The translations under genes and the position numbers were made by a program. Source: Isoetes taiwanensis (Eukaryota; Streptophyta; Lycopodiopsida; Isoetales; Isoetaceae). Taken from it: a stretch of DNA of 64,000 nucleotides. The notes beneath the pieces were generated by a model. That model worked only from the letters and a program-made list of their open reading frames with translations, ran no database searches and was not told where the DNA came from. Shown piece after piece: positions 20,835-33,232 of the stretch. How positions within the stretch are numbered: the stretch's first letter is position 1; each line of letters starts with the position of its first letter. The stretch is taken from contig JAJEKV010000083.1 in NCBI GenBank assembly GCA_021234155.1, forward strand, positions 1,517,932 to 1,581,931, in the 5' to 3' direction.

Positions 20835-22640
20835 AGGCTGCACAGAAATAAGCGCGAGCATAATATGATGACCCAACTTCTATATTGTGATGTTAGAGAT
20901 ATTTAAAGTGCAGGACAACCTTAGCAAGTTGATTTTATTTCAGGGTTTCTTAATCTAGCGGCCCATGGTGGGCATATTCTGGAAGGCCCAGATTTCGCCA
21001 TAGAGTGTTTTAGTGTTGAAAATATTCGGTATATCTCTATTTGGTCACCAGTCTCTCGAGTTCTCTCTGTGGCAGGTAGGTGCGGTCGCTACTCACTTTT
21101 AGTCTCTTGTGAATTCACTTGCAATTTAACAGACCACCTTTTGTTTAGTTGCACCTTTTGAATTCATGGTGGAAGGCTTCACTCAGAGCTAATTCAGGAT
21201 CAAAATTTTTATAAGAATTGCGGAAGAACCGTAGATGGATGATATATTTTATTTTTGGAGACAATTCTTTAAGTAATAGTTAGCTGCAGAGGCACAAGGC
21301 AGAACTGTCAGTCCGAGGCCTGCACTTTTATTTTTTGTCCAAGCAATACGCCTGGAAATAAAGCATATACAGAAATTGACTACAGTGAAATGTAAACTCA
21401 TGAGATTAGGCCTGGCATTTGAGAACACAACGAAGCACATGGTATGTTTGATGCAATATTATTCACATGTTAGTTATAGAGGAGGCCAATAGATTGCTTA
21501 TGGAACTGTCTAGTAAGGTGTGATATAATGGTACACAACAGGAAGGCAATCACCTTTTCAGCATGTTGGAAGCATGTGGCAGCACGGAGATCATGGAGGA
21601 TGGAAGATGTATTTGTTTAGATTCGTTATTCCTCATTGTGATTTGAAATTGTAACTTATGCAAATTATCAGTTGTAAAGCAAAAGAACACCACCACTTGA
21701 ATAGTTGTAAGCACCACGATGTCCTCAGGTTACTCATCGGTATAGAGTTCTACTTCCGCTATGGAGAGTGATTCAAGCCCATGTCTCCTTATGCAAGAAG
21801 AGTTGAATTTTTGAACTTTGGTGTTTGGAGCTTAAAGCAGTTATAAAAGGAAATTAATACATCAGCAAGCATACCTTGTACTCATCCATAGGACATGAGT
21901 TATCATGAGTGCAGCAACCTGGGAGCAGCTGGATTATTTCTGCTGCGTTTGCAAGGTCAAATATTTTCAACTTCTATTCAATGCTTGAGTTATTGCAACT
22001 TGCGTAGTCAATGTGGATCCAGAATTATTGCAAGCTCCACCTATATTTAGTACTATAGTTGGAACATCAAAATCTGGAGTGATCTAACACTATATTTTTA
22101 TTGACAACTTATCCTTCTGTAACTACGGCAAGCCTTGCCACAATTATTAAACTTAGGGTGTCATTATGCACTCTTCAAAGTATACCATCAGTTCACTTTG
22201 TCTACAGAACGGAAGCTCATAAATAGTGGGAATGAAATCATGCTTCTGAATTCAAGAAGTTGGAAAGGACAACAGGTTACCATGGGATATGCTTAACTGC
22301 TTGGATGGAATATTCAACTACGGATGTTCTCAACTCCTCGGTAGAAATTTATAGCCCATTGCCTCAATGAGATAAAATTGCACCGTTGTTCTGTAAAGAT
22401 GGAGATTAGACATTGTGGACCATGAATAGGTACAAAATTCTTGACTGGCACAGTTACAAGCAGAGCACATGAAAGAAATGAGGAACACCTGCAAATGCAA
22501 TGAAACTTAAATTATTCAATTAGAATCAATGGAAAAAATGTACATAGTGTCTATGATGGAACCATAGATCTTATTGATAGCACAAAGTCGCGTAATTGCC
22601 TGATGGGTATCTACCACCTTGTCTACCACTTCCCCTGCGA
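20835..22640. other. Intergenic, includes 3' flank of the kinase gene
   Basis: No gene or element is recognised. The last ~60 bp (from about 22590) also occur beside the kinase pseudogene at about 56175-56270, so the 3' flank was part of that duplication. Confidence 0.4.
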
Positions 22641-22649
22641 TTTGTACTT

Positions 22650-24248
22650 TTACCAAAACATGCTACGTCTAGTTAATTTATAAGACTTTGTTAGAATTTC
22701 TTCCTTCATATTCCAGAGTTCTTCACAGATCTTCTCAAAGGTTGGACGTTTAGAAGCTTTTTTATGCCAGCATTGGCGAATCAAGCTATCAAGTCTTCTT
22801 GGAATTCCATCAGGTATATCAGGCCTTCTCCCTTTAAGCAACTGTTGCCTGAATGTGTCTAATGATTCCTTCGCGGAAGGTTGATTTCCTGTAAGAATTT
22901 CATAACAGGTGATGCCAAAGCTGTAGACGTCCACGCTTCTTTTGTACCTCCCAACGACCTTGCCTGTGAACATTTCCGGAGCTATGTGAAACCATGAGCC
23001 CTTGTTCAATGTATGTAATCCTTTACTAGAAAATTCATCTTTGGAACAACCAAAATCAGCAAGCTTTACAAGGAAAGTGCCATTTGCTTTAATCTTGAGC
23101 AAAACATTTGATGGCTTTATATCTCTGTGAACCACATCATTGGAATGCAAATGTCTCATACCCTTTGAGATCTGAAGCATGATATCGACTGCCTCAGGCA
23201 GAGAGAATGGAGGGCAGTCCTCTGAAACCTGACTTCTTTTGTCCTTTATAAGTTCTTTGAGATCTATATCCATGAGTTCTAGTATAAGGCTCTTCTTTCC
23301 AGCTGTTAAGTCTTCAGAGTAACCCATTAGCTGAATTATGTGGGAGGAATCTAAAGCTTGCAATTTGATGGCCACCTTTATCTCTCTGTTAACCAGGCTC
23401 AACTCAATGTCTTCACTTCCAGACAACGTTTTCACTGCTACAGGAAGTCCATGCCACTTTGCTTTGTAAACCTGCCCATAAGAGCCACTTCCCAAATGTT
23501 CTTCAAGTTCTAGATCACTCCAAGGAACAAAACTCACAGGGTTTCTATTTGAAAGGTCTCCATATTTAGATTTAAAAACACCATTCAAAAGGCTCTGTGA
23601 CACCATGCCATCAGACTGCACCTTATCTTCGAGATGCTTAATAAGTTGTTGCCATGATACTACCTTTTCAGACCATTTCCAAGAAGTCGTCTGTTCCAAA
23701 GAAGTTAGTTTTCCATCAGACTGCTCTTTATCATCAGGTGGCTTTATGTTTTGTTCCCATAACATGATCTTATTAGATAAAGAATTATTTGATGAGCTTG
23801 AACTACCTTCGGATTGCAAATTACCCCCAAGACTTCTATGCCATGACATGATCTTACCAGTAGAATTAGTTTTCTTCAAAGAAGTTAAAACATGGCCAAT
23901 CCACCTGTTCATTATATGCGCATATCTTCTTGTATCATCTACAATTTCAGAATATTGGCCAATAGAGGGCCTAATACCTTCCCCGGAAAATTGAAGAAGG
24001 TGAAATGCCGCCTTTAAGCAAAATAACAGCTCCTTGCCTACTGCATCTGTAACCTCTGAAATTAAACGCGTTTCTTCGTCAAACAGAATAGACCAACTAT
24101 GCATATACTGCGCAACGTTATCTGCCAAAGATTTGAGAACAAAAGACGGCTCATCCTCAGTGCAATTTATGCAAAGCCTGATTTCCCGTGCAAGAGCCAA
24201 GATATCAGAAACCATTTTTTGTGGTTGATTCATGCGACTGCATGCCAT
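22650..24248 (-). CDS. TKL-family protein kinase, intact, single exon
   Basis: 532 codons. The kinase domain is at about 245-515. It has glycine loop LGSGSYGQV (252-260), ATP-binding Lys273 in VAVKTL, HRDIKPSN with catalytic Asp376, DFG at 398-400, APE at 423-425 and DVYSFGITCYEILTG near 440. All catalytic residues are present, so an active Ser/Thr (or dual-specificity) kinase is expected. The N-terminal 125 residues are helical and unidentified. Residues 130-220 contain three imperfect repeats around K-I/V-M/V-x-W and DK-x-QSDG. There is no signal peptide or transmembrane segment. The first ATG is used; a second Met lies five codons later. A decayed duplicate lies at 56175-57045. Substrate and pathway cannot be told from sequence. 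Confidence 0.92.
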   Translation of the reverse strand: MACSRMNQPQKMVSDILALAREIRLCINCTEDEPSFVLKSLADNVAQYMHSWSILFDEETRLISEVTDAVGKELLFCLKAAFHLLQFSGEGIRPSIGQYSEIVDDTRRYAHIMNRWIGHVLTSLKKTNSTGKIMSWHRSLGGNLQSEGSSSSSNNSLSNKIMLWEQNIKPPDDKEQSDGKLTSLEQTTSWKWSEKVVSWQQLIKHLEDKVQSDGMVSQSLLNGVFKSKYGDLSNRNPVSFVPWSDLELEEHLGSGSYGQVYKAKWHGLPVAVKTLSGSEDIELSLVNREIKVAIKLQALDSSHIIQLMGYSEDLTAGKKSLILELMDIDLKELIKDKRSQVSEDCPPFSLPEAVDIMLQISKGMRHLHSNDVVHRDIKPSNVLLKIKANGTFLVKLADFGCSKDEFSSKGLHTLNKGSWFHIAPEMFTGKVVGRYKRSVDVYSFGITCYEILTGNQPSAKESLDTFRQQLLKGRRPDIPDGIPRRLDSLIRQCWHKKASKRPTFEKICEELWNMKEEILTKSYKLTRRSMFW

Positions 24249-24279
24249 GGTCTTTTAGGAGCTCCAGCAGCTTTCTCAA

Positions 24280-24390
24280 AATGCAAATACTCTTCACTAT
24301 AGAAACCTTTGTCAAAATGCAAAATACTCTTCACCATAGAAACCTTTGTCAAAATGCAAATACTCTTCACTATAGAAACCTTTTCAAACG
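24280..24390. repeat. Three tandem ~42-bp repeats just upstream of the kinase start codon
   Basis: Three head-to-tail units of the form caaaatgcaaatactcttcactatagaaacc lie 30-140 bp upstream of the kinase ATG, in its presumed 5' leader or promoter. Whether they act in expression is unknown. Confidence 0.8.
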
Positions 24391-24920
24391 TATGTTTGAC
24401 CCGACTCTTGATGTGCAAAATTTGACATCGTACTTGGGAGTTGAATGAAGGATGTGCAAAATTTGACATTGGTTGAAATTGATATTTTGTTGGATTTTTA
24501 CGAGGTATAGGTATCGAAAATAGTTTTGGGAGTTATAGGAATTTTGCCTTCTCAAATACCAAATTTCTCTAAGAATGACCGGATTTTAAAGAAGGAAATC
24601 CCTATTTTCCACAAATTTTTCTCCAGATTCTTTGCCTTCTTAGAAAGATTAAATCGATTTTTTTGAGAAATGTCCAGATTTTTAGGGGAGGAAATCCCCC
24701 TAATTTCGAAGCATGATTACCATAGTGCACAACTAAGTGTTTCATTGTTTTAGTTGGGGTCAATGTCATTCATTATGCATGGAAGCATGATTACCATAGT
24801 GCACAACTAAGTGTTTCATTGTTTTAGTTGGGGTCAATGTCATTCATTATGCATGGGACGTGGTTCCATCTAGTTTATTCCAAAAAATGACTTACATCCA
24901 TGTCGTAAGAATATGTAGCA
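24391..24920. repeat. Dispersed repeat S, copy 1, with internal 76-bp tandem duplication
   Basis: Runs from about acccgactcttgatgtgc to catccatgtcgtaaga and matches 27857-28312 in direct orientation. Inside it, 24706-24858 is a perfect-looking tandem pair of a ~76-bp unit (gaagcatgattaccatag...attatgcatgg) that is single in copy 2. A possible diverged relative lies at about 60960-61095. No coding capacity. Confidence 0.75.
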
Positions 24921-27214
24921 TTATAACAGGGGTTTTTTTTTGTGATTTTATACGCTTTTTGGCATGGTTTTCATATGATTTCATGGGCGTATTGCACGAG
25001 GCATACTAATCAGTACATCTAGAGTGCACCAAGTTTTTGCATTTGTTTCATCCTCCTCAATGGTTAAGATCACAGGGCTTACAAAGAAAGCCCTCTTTTA
25101 ATTCAAAAAGATCCAAGGGCTTATAATGAAAGCCCTTATCTCATTTAGTGTGCTTGTGTCTGAGCATTCCATGCAGTCCCCTTTGCTCTTACACTCGGGT
25201 GCTTGTTCTGGACCAGGATTGCCATCTGCTGTTTCAGCAGTTATAATGCTACATATTCATTCAAGGATACTACCCCTCAAGGAGCTTTTCAGGGGCTGCA
25301 TTGTTATTTCAAAGTGGTGTTTTTGATGTAAAACAAGCACAAATTGATGAAAAAGGTCATGGCAAAGAGGTAGCAACAGTGGTCTTGTTAGGGTGGCTTG
25401 GATCCAAGCGAAGCATCTCAAGAAATATCTGAGTTGGTACAATCCCGGAGGAATCAATCTTTGTTACTTTTGTGTGCTTCCTATGAGCTCTGCAGAAACG
25501 GGTTGATTAGGCTGTTTTTTGGGAGGTCGCGAGGTCTCTGAGTCGGTTGGAAAAATCGGGGTTTCCTTCCACTGAATCATCTGTAATAGCTTTATTTTAT
25601 GATGTTGGTGCATAAATCGGTCGAAATTGAGAAGGGGCTTATGCATTATGCTTGGTTAATGGATTAGGTCGGAGCTTTTGGGAATAAAACCAAGAACTGC
25701 CGGATTTAGGCTAAATTTAGGTTGCATGTGATTAATTTATCTGTTGGTGCGGCCGGTTTGTGGTTCTTGGATTCTTACGGAGCCGGATTCTCTTGAATCC
25801 AAATCGAAACACAGGTTCTGGTAAGCTTGTTGCCTTTTGTATAGATGCAAAAAGCGATTGAGAGGAAATCGGTGGTCGAAGCCGACCCGGAGAAAGGCGT
25901 GCGAGGCCCCGATTTCTCCTTCCGACCTATAGACTTTGGAGAAAATTGGTTTTCTTACGGGCTTATTTAGGGTTAAGGTCGGTTGAAGCGGTGGTTTTGC
26001 TAACCCATATTTACGGTCTCTGAGAATACATCGTGCAGATTTAAAGAAAAAGGCCAATATGGTAACTTTTGGGAGGCAATGAAATATTCAACGCTTTTCG
26101 ATTGGGCCCGATTTCTCCTTCCGACCCTCTGAGACTTTGGAAAAAATTTCCGCTCATCTTTGGTTTTCTTCTGAGCTTATTTAGTGTTTAGGTTGGGCCT
26201 TCAAACCCCAAGCGTGTGGACTTGGCCACAACATGAGGATTCAATGCGGTTATGCACGAGATCCCTCTTTGATTGAACATGATGTAATCCGTTGTTGCGG
26301 GCGTGTATAGAGGTGTTTCATGAGTGCGGCCTGCCTACTAGCACTTTGGAGGTATGTGCAAAACCCCCCAGGTTTAGCTTTTCTTCTGCAGGAAAAACCC
26401 TTTCATTCTAGCTCTGTAAGAATAAGGCAGCTGCATAGTTTTGTAAAAAATGACCTGCCACAAAAAGGCTTTCAATAAGATGCACTGATGCATCAAACAG
26501 CTTTGGGGACAGAGTATCTTCTAGATGAGCATTTAAATCCGGCCATAATCTTGCACCAAGTGCTGTAGATTCGAAAATATTATGTATCATTTGTTAAACA
26601 GTGATTTATTAAGATGATGCTGGCTGTTCTTTTTATGTTCTTTCCATCTCGACATCTTCATAATACAGCAAAGTATTTCTGTTACATGCATGTCTTACAA
26701 GATATCTGATTGGCGTTCGTATATTATGACCTACTATTATGGCTTCCCTATAGGTATTTGAAGAGATATACAGGCATTTGCAAAGCATATCAAGCACTGC
26801 CTTTTGTTTGCTAATGTTGGCTATATGAAAGGTTCCTTAAAATGCAAGATTTATATTGGACACAATTGAGTATGCACTACTTTATGGCATTTCAAAGATA
26901 CATTGAGGTAAACTTTGATATGGAAACGGAAGCCCTTAACCATGCTTCAATTATATTGCAGCGGATGAAGTGTTAGCCATACCTTATGGGTGGATTAGTT
27001 AGTTCTGGAATTCTACAATGCAGAGTTTAAATTTCTATAGGCCACTATTATTTGCAAATGCAACGTACAAGAGCTCCCAAAATCAATACCCACCAGTAGA
27101 ATTCCTATATCCGGAGTTATCATATTTCCACTCGAAGCATTAATCCATTGCTGCAGTATCAAGTGGTTCGTGCTTTTAGTTAGGGCCCGAAGGGCCCAAA
27201 TTTTTTTTTAATAT
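24921..27214. other. Intergenic with a short diverged direct repeat
   Basis: About 25908-25990 and 26106-26200 share gatttctccttccgacc, agactttgga and ggttttctt...gcttattta. No gene, RNA gene or known element is recognised. Short open frames here lack family motifs. Confidence 0.4.
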
Positions 27215-27668
27215 AACAATCAACACACAACTACCATTAACATTATTAACATAAACCATTGCATTTAACACATTTAAATTAAAATCCCCCTTAAACCCCC
27301 TTTGGTTTGGTGCATATTCACACGGGGGGTTACGTAGGGCAGTGAGAGCCCCAAAAATATATTTACAATACATGTACAAAATTAACACCATTAAGTACAT
27401 TTTCTCAAACCTTATAGTATTTTGCAAACCTTAATATACAGTATACAAAAACTTGTACATGCATATCCCACAAACGAGGATTGCTATGTACGGTCCAGAT
27501 CTTGGAATAAAGGGCAAATATGCCCATCCAACGCGACTCGTTGCGGGAGTAACCCCGTGTGAATATGCACCCAAACCAAAGGGGGTTTAAGGGGGATTTT
27601 AATTTAAATGTGTTAAATGCAATGGTTTATGTTAATAATGTTAATGGTAGTTGTGTGTTGATTGTTGT
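27215..27668. repeat. Foldback element with ~115-bp inverted arms
   Basis: The left arm (about 27215-27325) and right arm (about 27552-27668) are inverted copies. Outer ends are acaatcaacacacaactacc and its complement; inner parts are the AATCCCCCTTAAACCCCC region and its complement. About 225 bp separate the arms. Non-autonomous; family unknown. Confidence 0.8.
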
Positions 27669-28518
27669 GTCAGTTATGTATGTGGAATCCATTTGCGATG
27701 TGATTTTGGCGTGGCAAGGGCCAGGTGATCTTATTTATTGGCTATGGCTTTACTTCAAAGCGTAGAAAATCAATTCGCTCTTTTGTGCATTTGTCCATAT
27801 TAACTTAGTAGTTTCTAGTCTTTTAAAATAGGTATTCTATTGGGGTGTTATCGTCAAACCCGACTCTTGATGTGCAAAATTTGACATTGTACTTGGGAGT
27901 TGAAATTAGCATGTGGAAAATTTGACATTGGTACTTTCCGTTGACATTGGTACTTCGGAGTTGATATATTGTTGGACGTTTACCAGGTATCGAAAATAGT
28001 TTTGGGAGTTATTGCCTTCTGAAAAAATGTCATACCGGATTTCTCCAAGAATGACCGGATTTTAAAAAAGGAAATCCCTATTTTCCACAATTTTTTCTCC
28101 AGATTCTTTGCCTTCTTAGAATGATTAAATCGAATTTTTTGAGAAATGTCCAGATTTTTAGGGGATGAAATCCCCCTAATTTCGAAGCATGATTACCATA
28201 GTGCATAACTAAGTGTTCCATTGTTTTAGTTGGGGTCAATGTCATTCATTATGCATGGGACGTGGCTCCATCTAGTTTATTGCAAGAAATGACTTACATC
28301 CATGTCGTAAGACTGTATGTCAGTTATGTATGTGGAATACATTTGCGATGTGATTTTGGCGTGGCAAGGGCCAGGTGATCTTATTTATCGGCTATGGCTA
28401 TTCTACTGTTTACTTCAAAGCGTAGAAAATTTATTCGCTCTTTTGTGCATTTGTCCATATTAACTTAGTAGTTTCTAGTCTTTTAAAATAGGTATTCTAT
28501 TGGGGTGTCATCGTCATG
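27669..28518. repeat. R-S-R structure: repeat S flanked by ~190-bp direct repeats
   Basis: R1 (27669-27856) and R2 (28318-28518) are direct copies, both starting TGTCAGTTATG and ending ATCGTCA. R2 has about 10 extra bases. Between them lies repeat S (about 27857-28312), also present at 24391. The TG...CA ends resemble very short LTRs, but no primer-binding site or polypurine tract was found. Confidence 0.7.
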
Positions 28519-29208
28519 TTTCGGAAGTGTTCTAGTTAAGTTGTTTTATCATCTTCTTAACAACTTTAAGCAATCTGTATAGTATAGTTCATTGATTGTT
28601 GAATTTTTTGCGAGTTGCTGAACATATTAAGTTTTTCCTCCCTTAAAGTTTCTATCCTTTCCATACACATTCACAACACTTGCAAGTATGGCTTTAATTG
28701 GCATCACACCTTCATATTCCATCCTTATACTCGTTCCATCTGGACCGTTAGTTTAGAGAATATACCTGAGGATGTATCATATTCTCAAACTTTGGCTGTA
28801 GAGCAAAAAAAAGAATGGGGTCAAACTCCATTTCCACGTGAGCCTAAGATTTGAGGCCATGGTCCCAGTCAATGATACAGTCAATCATAGAGGATTTGCA
28901 TGAAGTGTTCTCATTGTCCTACATGAGCTCTTCTTCCATAACATACATTTGAATTGAATGAAGAACAAGAAGCTTGATATGCACTCAACTTCCATGAGTG
29001 CAAATTTTTAGAGGGTTTTATTTAGGATGGTTTAGGGGGTTTTTTTGTGTATGCTTTAAAATGTGCATTTAAATGGGGATGTTATATTTATGTCATCAAT
29101 TAGCAACACATTGTAAATTGTTTAAAGGCTAAAGCTCAAACTAATTACTGTTTCAGCAAGATCTATTCATATCACAACTAATTACCATTTCAACAAGATC
29201 TATTCATA
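28519..29208. other. Intergenic, nothing recognised
   Basis: AT-rich sequence. A short open frame on the + strand at 28615-28854 has no recognisable motif and is not called. Confidence 0.4.
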
Positions 29209-29843
29209 TCACAAAAAAATGTTAATGTTATAGATCGTATTTGAATGTGCAATAAAAAAGACATAATATACTTCACCAGTACCAGGTAGAATGTTCACCG
29301 AGAAAACAGATCGTTTTTTTTTATTAGCGTATTTCTTCCATCCATGCAGCATCCATGCAGGAGTTCTGTTGGTTTCCATCTCAATATAGAAACATTCTAC
29401 CAGATAATTCTTTCCAATCTTCATTATCTTTGATTTCATGTTCAAACTCCTCATTGATCTCTTTCCAATAGTCATCCCACTTTCCTTTTTATCACATCGC
29501 TAACAAGCACGTCATTACCCTTGCTTGTTTTCATAGATAATACAAACTGACCTTTTTCAAGAAGGTAACCATCATTTCTAAACACCTCTCGCATCTTCAA
29601 GTCACATTTTGAGACCACCCTAACAGCCTCATTTCGTAATATTCTGCATAGAGGTATTCTAGGTGCATATGTTTTTCTCTTGATCTGGCATCTACTTAAG
29701 ATGTTTGCTACCATTTCATTTGCAAACACCTCCTCAAATTCTCGATCAATTACTGTCATGTCAACCATAGATTTGATATTTGGATCATCATTCTTATCAA
29801 TAGTGTTCTTATCTAACTGTAATTCTTCTTCCATTGCTATCAA
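29209..29843 (-). pseudogene. Unidentified protein-coding remnant (possible 3' exon)
   Basis: The minus strand from 29843 reads MIAMEEELQLDKN onward for 123 codons. The frame is followed, with shifts near 29480 and 29400, by protein-like sequence (KELSGRMF, ETNRTPAWMLHGWKKYANKK). The composition looks like a real soluble protein (CRIKRKTYAPRIPL-type basic stretch) rather than random sequence. I do not recognise a family. It could be the 3' exon of a minus-strand gene that includes the repeat array at 31870-32780. Confidence 0.4.
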
Positions 29844-31869
29844 TGCTTGAAAATTCTCAGTTTTTTGAGATTCAGGTGCAATTTGTTGCTTTGCTCAAGG
29901 TCGCTTTGGAGGTGAGTAGTTAAGTGGAATGAAATTGTTGAAACTATTCTTCCTGGTTGTAACCATAGTATATCATGTTCCTATAACAAAAAGGCCAAAT
30001 ATTAAACAATACACAAACTATTACATGTCTTACTATGCTTTTGAAATAACAAAAATAATTGTATACCTCCTTGCCACCACTTGCTTCCTGAAGAGTATAG
30101 TAAATGCGTGCAGCGTGGTTCATTTACTGCACAAATAAAATGATGCTTGTAAACCACATAAAAAGTTGCAGACACATAACTAAGTGTTTATATGTATGCA
30201 TCCAAAATTATCAATCTAATTCTTCTAAACCGAAATGCAAAGAGACCAAGCAAGTTAAGAAAAGCATAGTAAACCATGTCACAGATGAGAGTGATAAAAG
30301 CAATGAATAAAAATTAGAGCACATGCATTTGGCAAAGCGCATGAGGAAACATGCAGAAAAGTATGGAATTTATGTTCTTGCATGTACCAGGTTGTCGACA
30401 TCTATTAGGAGCAAATTATAGCAAATACGGAGTTTAAATTAGTCCCCAACCAATGTCAAACAAAGAGGCGAAGAACACTAATGTCAAAGAGACACACATG
30501 CAACGAATCCAACTACTTCATATATGATTTTCACCTTCATTTTCTATAGAAGCACAATATTTAGGATCTAACTACATAAGCTTTTGCATTGAGACTTACA
30601 GAGCTAGAGATTCCTTCAAGATAAAAATAATAGATCTATAAAACAAAACTTGGCTTTCTTCAGAGAACGTTTAGCAAAAGATGATCACAATAAGAAATAA
30701 AATGCAAGGATCTTACTATTACCACGGAATCCTATCTCATCCATCCTCCAAAGCCACAATGCCCCATCAATGTGGTAGATCCATGGAAGAACTCGTGCAA
30801 TCTACCAAGAGATGCCTATATTGCATGCAGGAAACTTTGTCTGCAATACCTCAGATAGTAAACAAATAGAGTTTAGCACTCAAGACAATAATATCTTTTC
30901 TGCAACAAAGCTCAGAGCTCGTTGTAACATAGATCAGAAAATAAAGATGGAGGCATAGCTGGTCATAAGATTTTACAAAACATGTACATAGAAGAGATTT
31001 AAAATTGAAACTAGAAAACTACCTGAGAATCTTCTATGGAATGGGTAGAGAGAGACTTGTTCAATATGCAAAACCATCTTCAGTAAGCATGCAAGTAACC
31101 TGCAAAAGAAAACAAATAATGGCAAATAAATAGTGCAATCCTTTATCCTCCTCCAAGGAAGCAAGTATGCCTTTAGAAATTTCCGTCACTGTATTTCTTA
31201 CCTTATGCAGATGCAACCGAGGAAAGATCATTGGGGAAATAATTTGAAAGTCATCAAAAATCCGTAAGACTTACCACAGTAGCCTATTCAAGCTGGACTT
31301 ACACCAAGTAGCCTTAAAGATCAGCGGCAGAACTAAACTATCTAACCTGGCATCCTAAGGATCAGCGGCAGAATTAAACCCTTGACCTGGCATCACGAAG
31401 ATCAGCCCCATGCGTACAATCAGCAGGCGCCCAAGCCATTCATGCCGCATCCGCGGCTGCACAAAAATGCTGGAAAGGGAAAGGTTCGTGGACATCTACG
31501 AAAAAAATCTATTTGCATGTAAAACACTAATGCATAAATCTCATACCCACAAAATTTTCTCGTTTTTTAGACAATCGAGAATGGTTTCCGGCATCCAAAA
31601 CTTTTAAAACCTTAGAAAAATCAACTAGAAAAAATCTAAAAAAGTTTTTAGCCATACCGGAAAAACCCAAATTAACAAGATTGATTGATTGATAATACAA
31701 TTCTGTGTATATAAAAGTAAGCAACCTAACCTTTAGATCTAATATAAGAAATTACCCTTGCTTCAATCCATTATGGATGTTATGCATGATACTCATGTTT
31801 ATTAATGAAAACAATTATTCCTCAACATACTAAGAACTTATCTCTTTCAGTGTACATTAGCGAACATGA
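29844..31869. other. AT-rich sequence, possibly intronic
   Basis: No known gene or repeat is recognised. If 29209-29843 and the array at 31870 belong to one minus-strand gene, this would be its intron space. No direct evidence of exons. Confidence 0.3.
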
Positions 31870-32785
31870 ACTCACCTTTGTAGAGAAAGGGTGCCGACGA
31901 ACCATACGTATTTAGCCCATAGTAAACTCAGCCCATGGTAAACTCTGCAATCAAGAATATTACATTCGATTATTAATGCAATATAGAAAATGTAGAATGT
32001 AAAGTCTATAACCACAAATGTAGCAGATGGGCGTCGGCAAACCACCCCTGGAAAATAGTTTTTAATGCACTTTCTACAGACTTCAAAACCTGGATTTACC
32101 TTTCTAGAGGGATGGCGCAAAATAGTTTAATGTGGCAAAAATCCATTCAAGAAATGTTTAAGGCAAAAGATAGAAACTGGACTTCCTTTCCAGAGGAAGG
32201 GTGCCGGCGAACCCCCTCCAAAGCCTGTGATCAAATGCCCTGTTGACAAATATCTTTGTCTTGACCACAATAGTTTATGTGGTAAACATCCATTGAAGCA
32301 AGGTTTTTTTGCAAAAAATAGAAACTGTACTAACCTTTTTAGAGGAAGGGCGCCGACGAACCTCCTCCAAAGCCTACGATCAAATGGCAAACAAATAGAA
32401 GATGCACTTACCTTTCTAGAGGAAGGGTGCCGACGAACCTGTTCCAAAGCTTGTGATCAGATGCCTTGTTGAAAGTTGTTATGTGGCACAATACTTTATA
32501 ATGCAAAAATATGTGGAAGAAAAATTTCAGGCAAAAAATAGAAGCTGGACTTACCTTTCTAGAGGAAGGGCGTCGGCGAACCTCCTCCAAAGCCTGCGAT
32601 CAAATGCCCTGTTGAAAGAAATTTTTGTTATGTGGCACAATAGTTTACAATGCAAAAATCTGTGGAAGAAAGGTTTTAGGAAAAAAATAGAAGCTGCACT
32701 TACCTTTCTAGAGGTAGGGCGCCGGCGAACCTGCTCCAAACCCTGCGATCAAATGCCTTGTGAAAAAACTGTCGTAGGAAAGTAA
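31870..32785 (-). repeat. Tandem array of ~145-bp units each carrying a splice-donor-like motif
   Basis: Five to seven units, some truncated, contain acttacctttctagaggaagg, then gcgccggcgaacctgctcc, then gcctgcgatcaaatgcc, then an AT-rich filler. Read on the minus strand, each unit has gatcgCAG, about 39 bases, then aaagGTAAGT. That is an acceptor-like and donor-like pair around a micro-exon-sized block. The GC-rich 39-base block is better conserved than the filler. Confidence 0.7.
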
Positions 32786-33232
32786 AGCAATGAAACAGCC
32801 TTTTCGTTGCTGCTCCTTGCAAAAGAAAAATGTGCATCCATTACTTTTACTTTTTGCTTATAACGGTACTTACTTTTTTGCTTGCATTAAAGGGTTTGCT
32901 CCTTTGTAACATTAAAGGGTTTACTTGAAACGTCTTTTTGCTTTCCAAATTATTCTTTACGGGTTTGCTATCGTTACCTTTTAAAGGAATATTGTTAGTC
33001 CACTTAAAGCAATTATACATTTAAAATGGACACAATTTAACATTTTTCAATCAATATATTAACGAACTTTTCCTTCACTTGGTTATGAATAAATTCACGT
33101 AATAATGGAAAAATCTTGTGATTATGGCAGAATCTCTTTAATTACTTTGTGTTGTTAATAGTATTGCACCAACTCACCCATTTGTATTTCACAAGATAAT
33201 TTGCACCAAAATCAGAGGAAGCATCTGAAATA
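32786..33232. other. AT-rich spacer, nothing recognised
   Basis: No open frame, repeat or RNA gene supported. Confidence 0.4.

Noticed and set aside
24391-24920. Promoter element of the kinase gene
   Set aside because: The same sequence occurs at 27857 away from the kinase, so it is a dispersed repeat that happens to lie upstream.
27669-28518. Firm call of a miniature LTR (TRIM) element
   Set aside because: The repeats have TG...CA ends, but no tRNA primer site or polypurine tract was found, and S occurs elsewhere without R.
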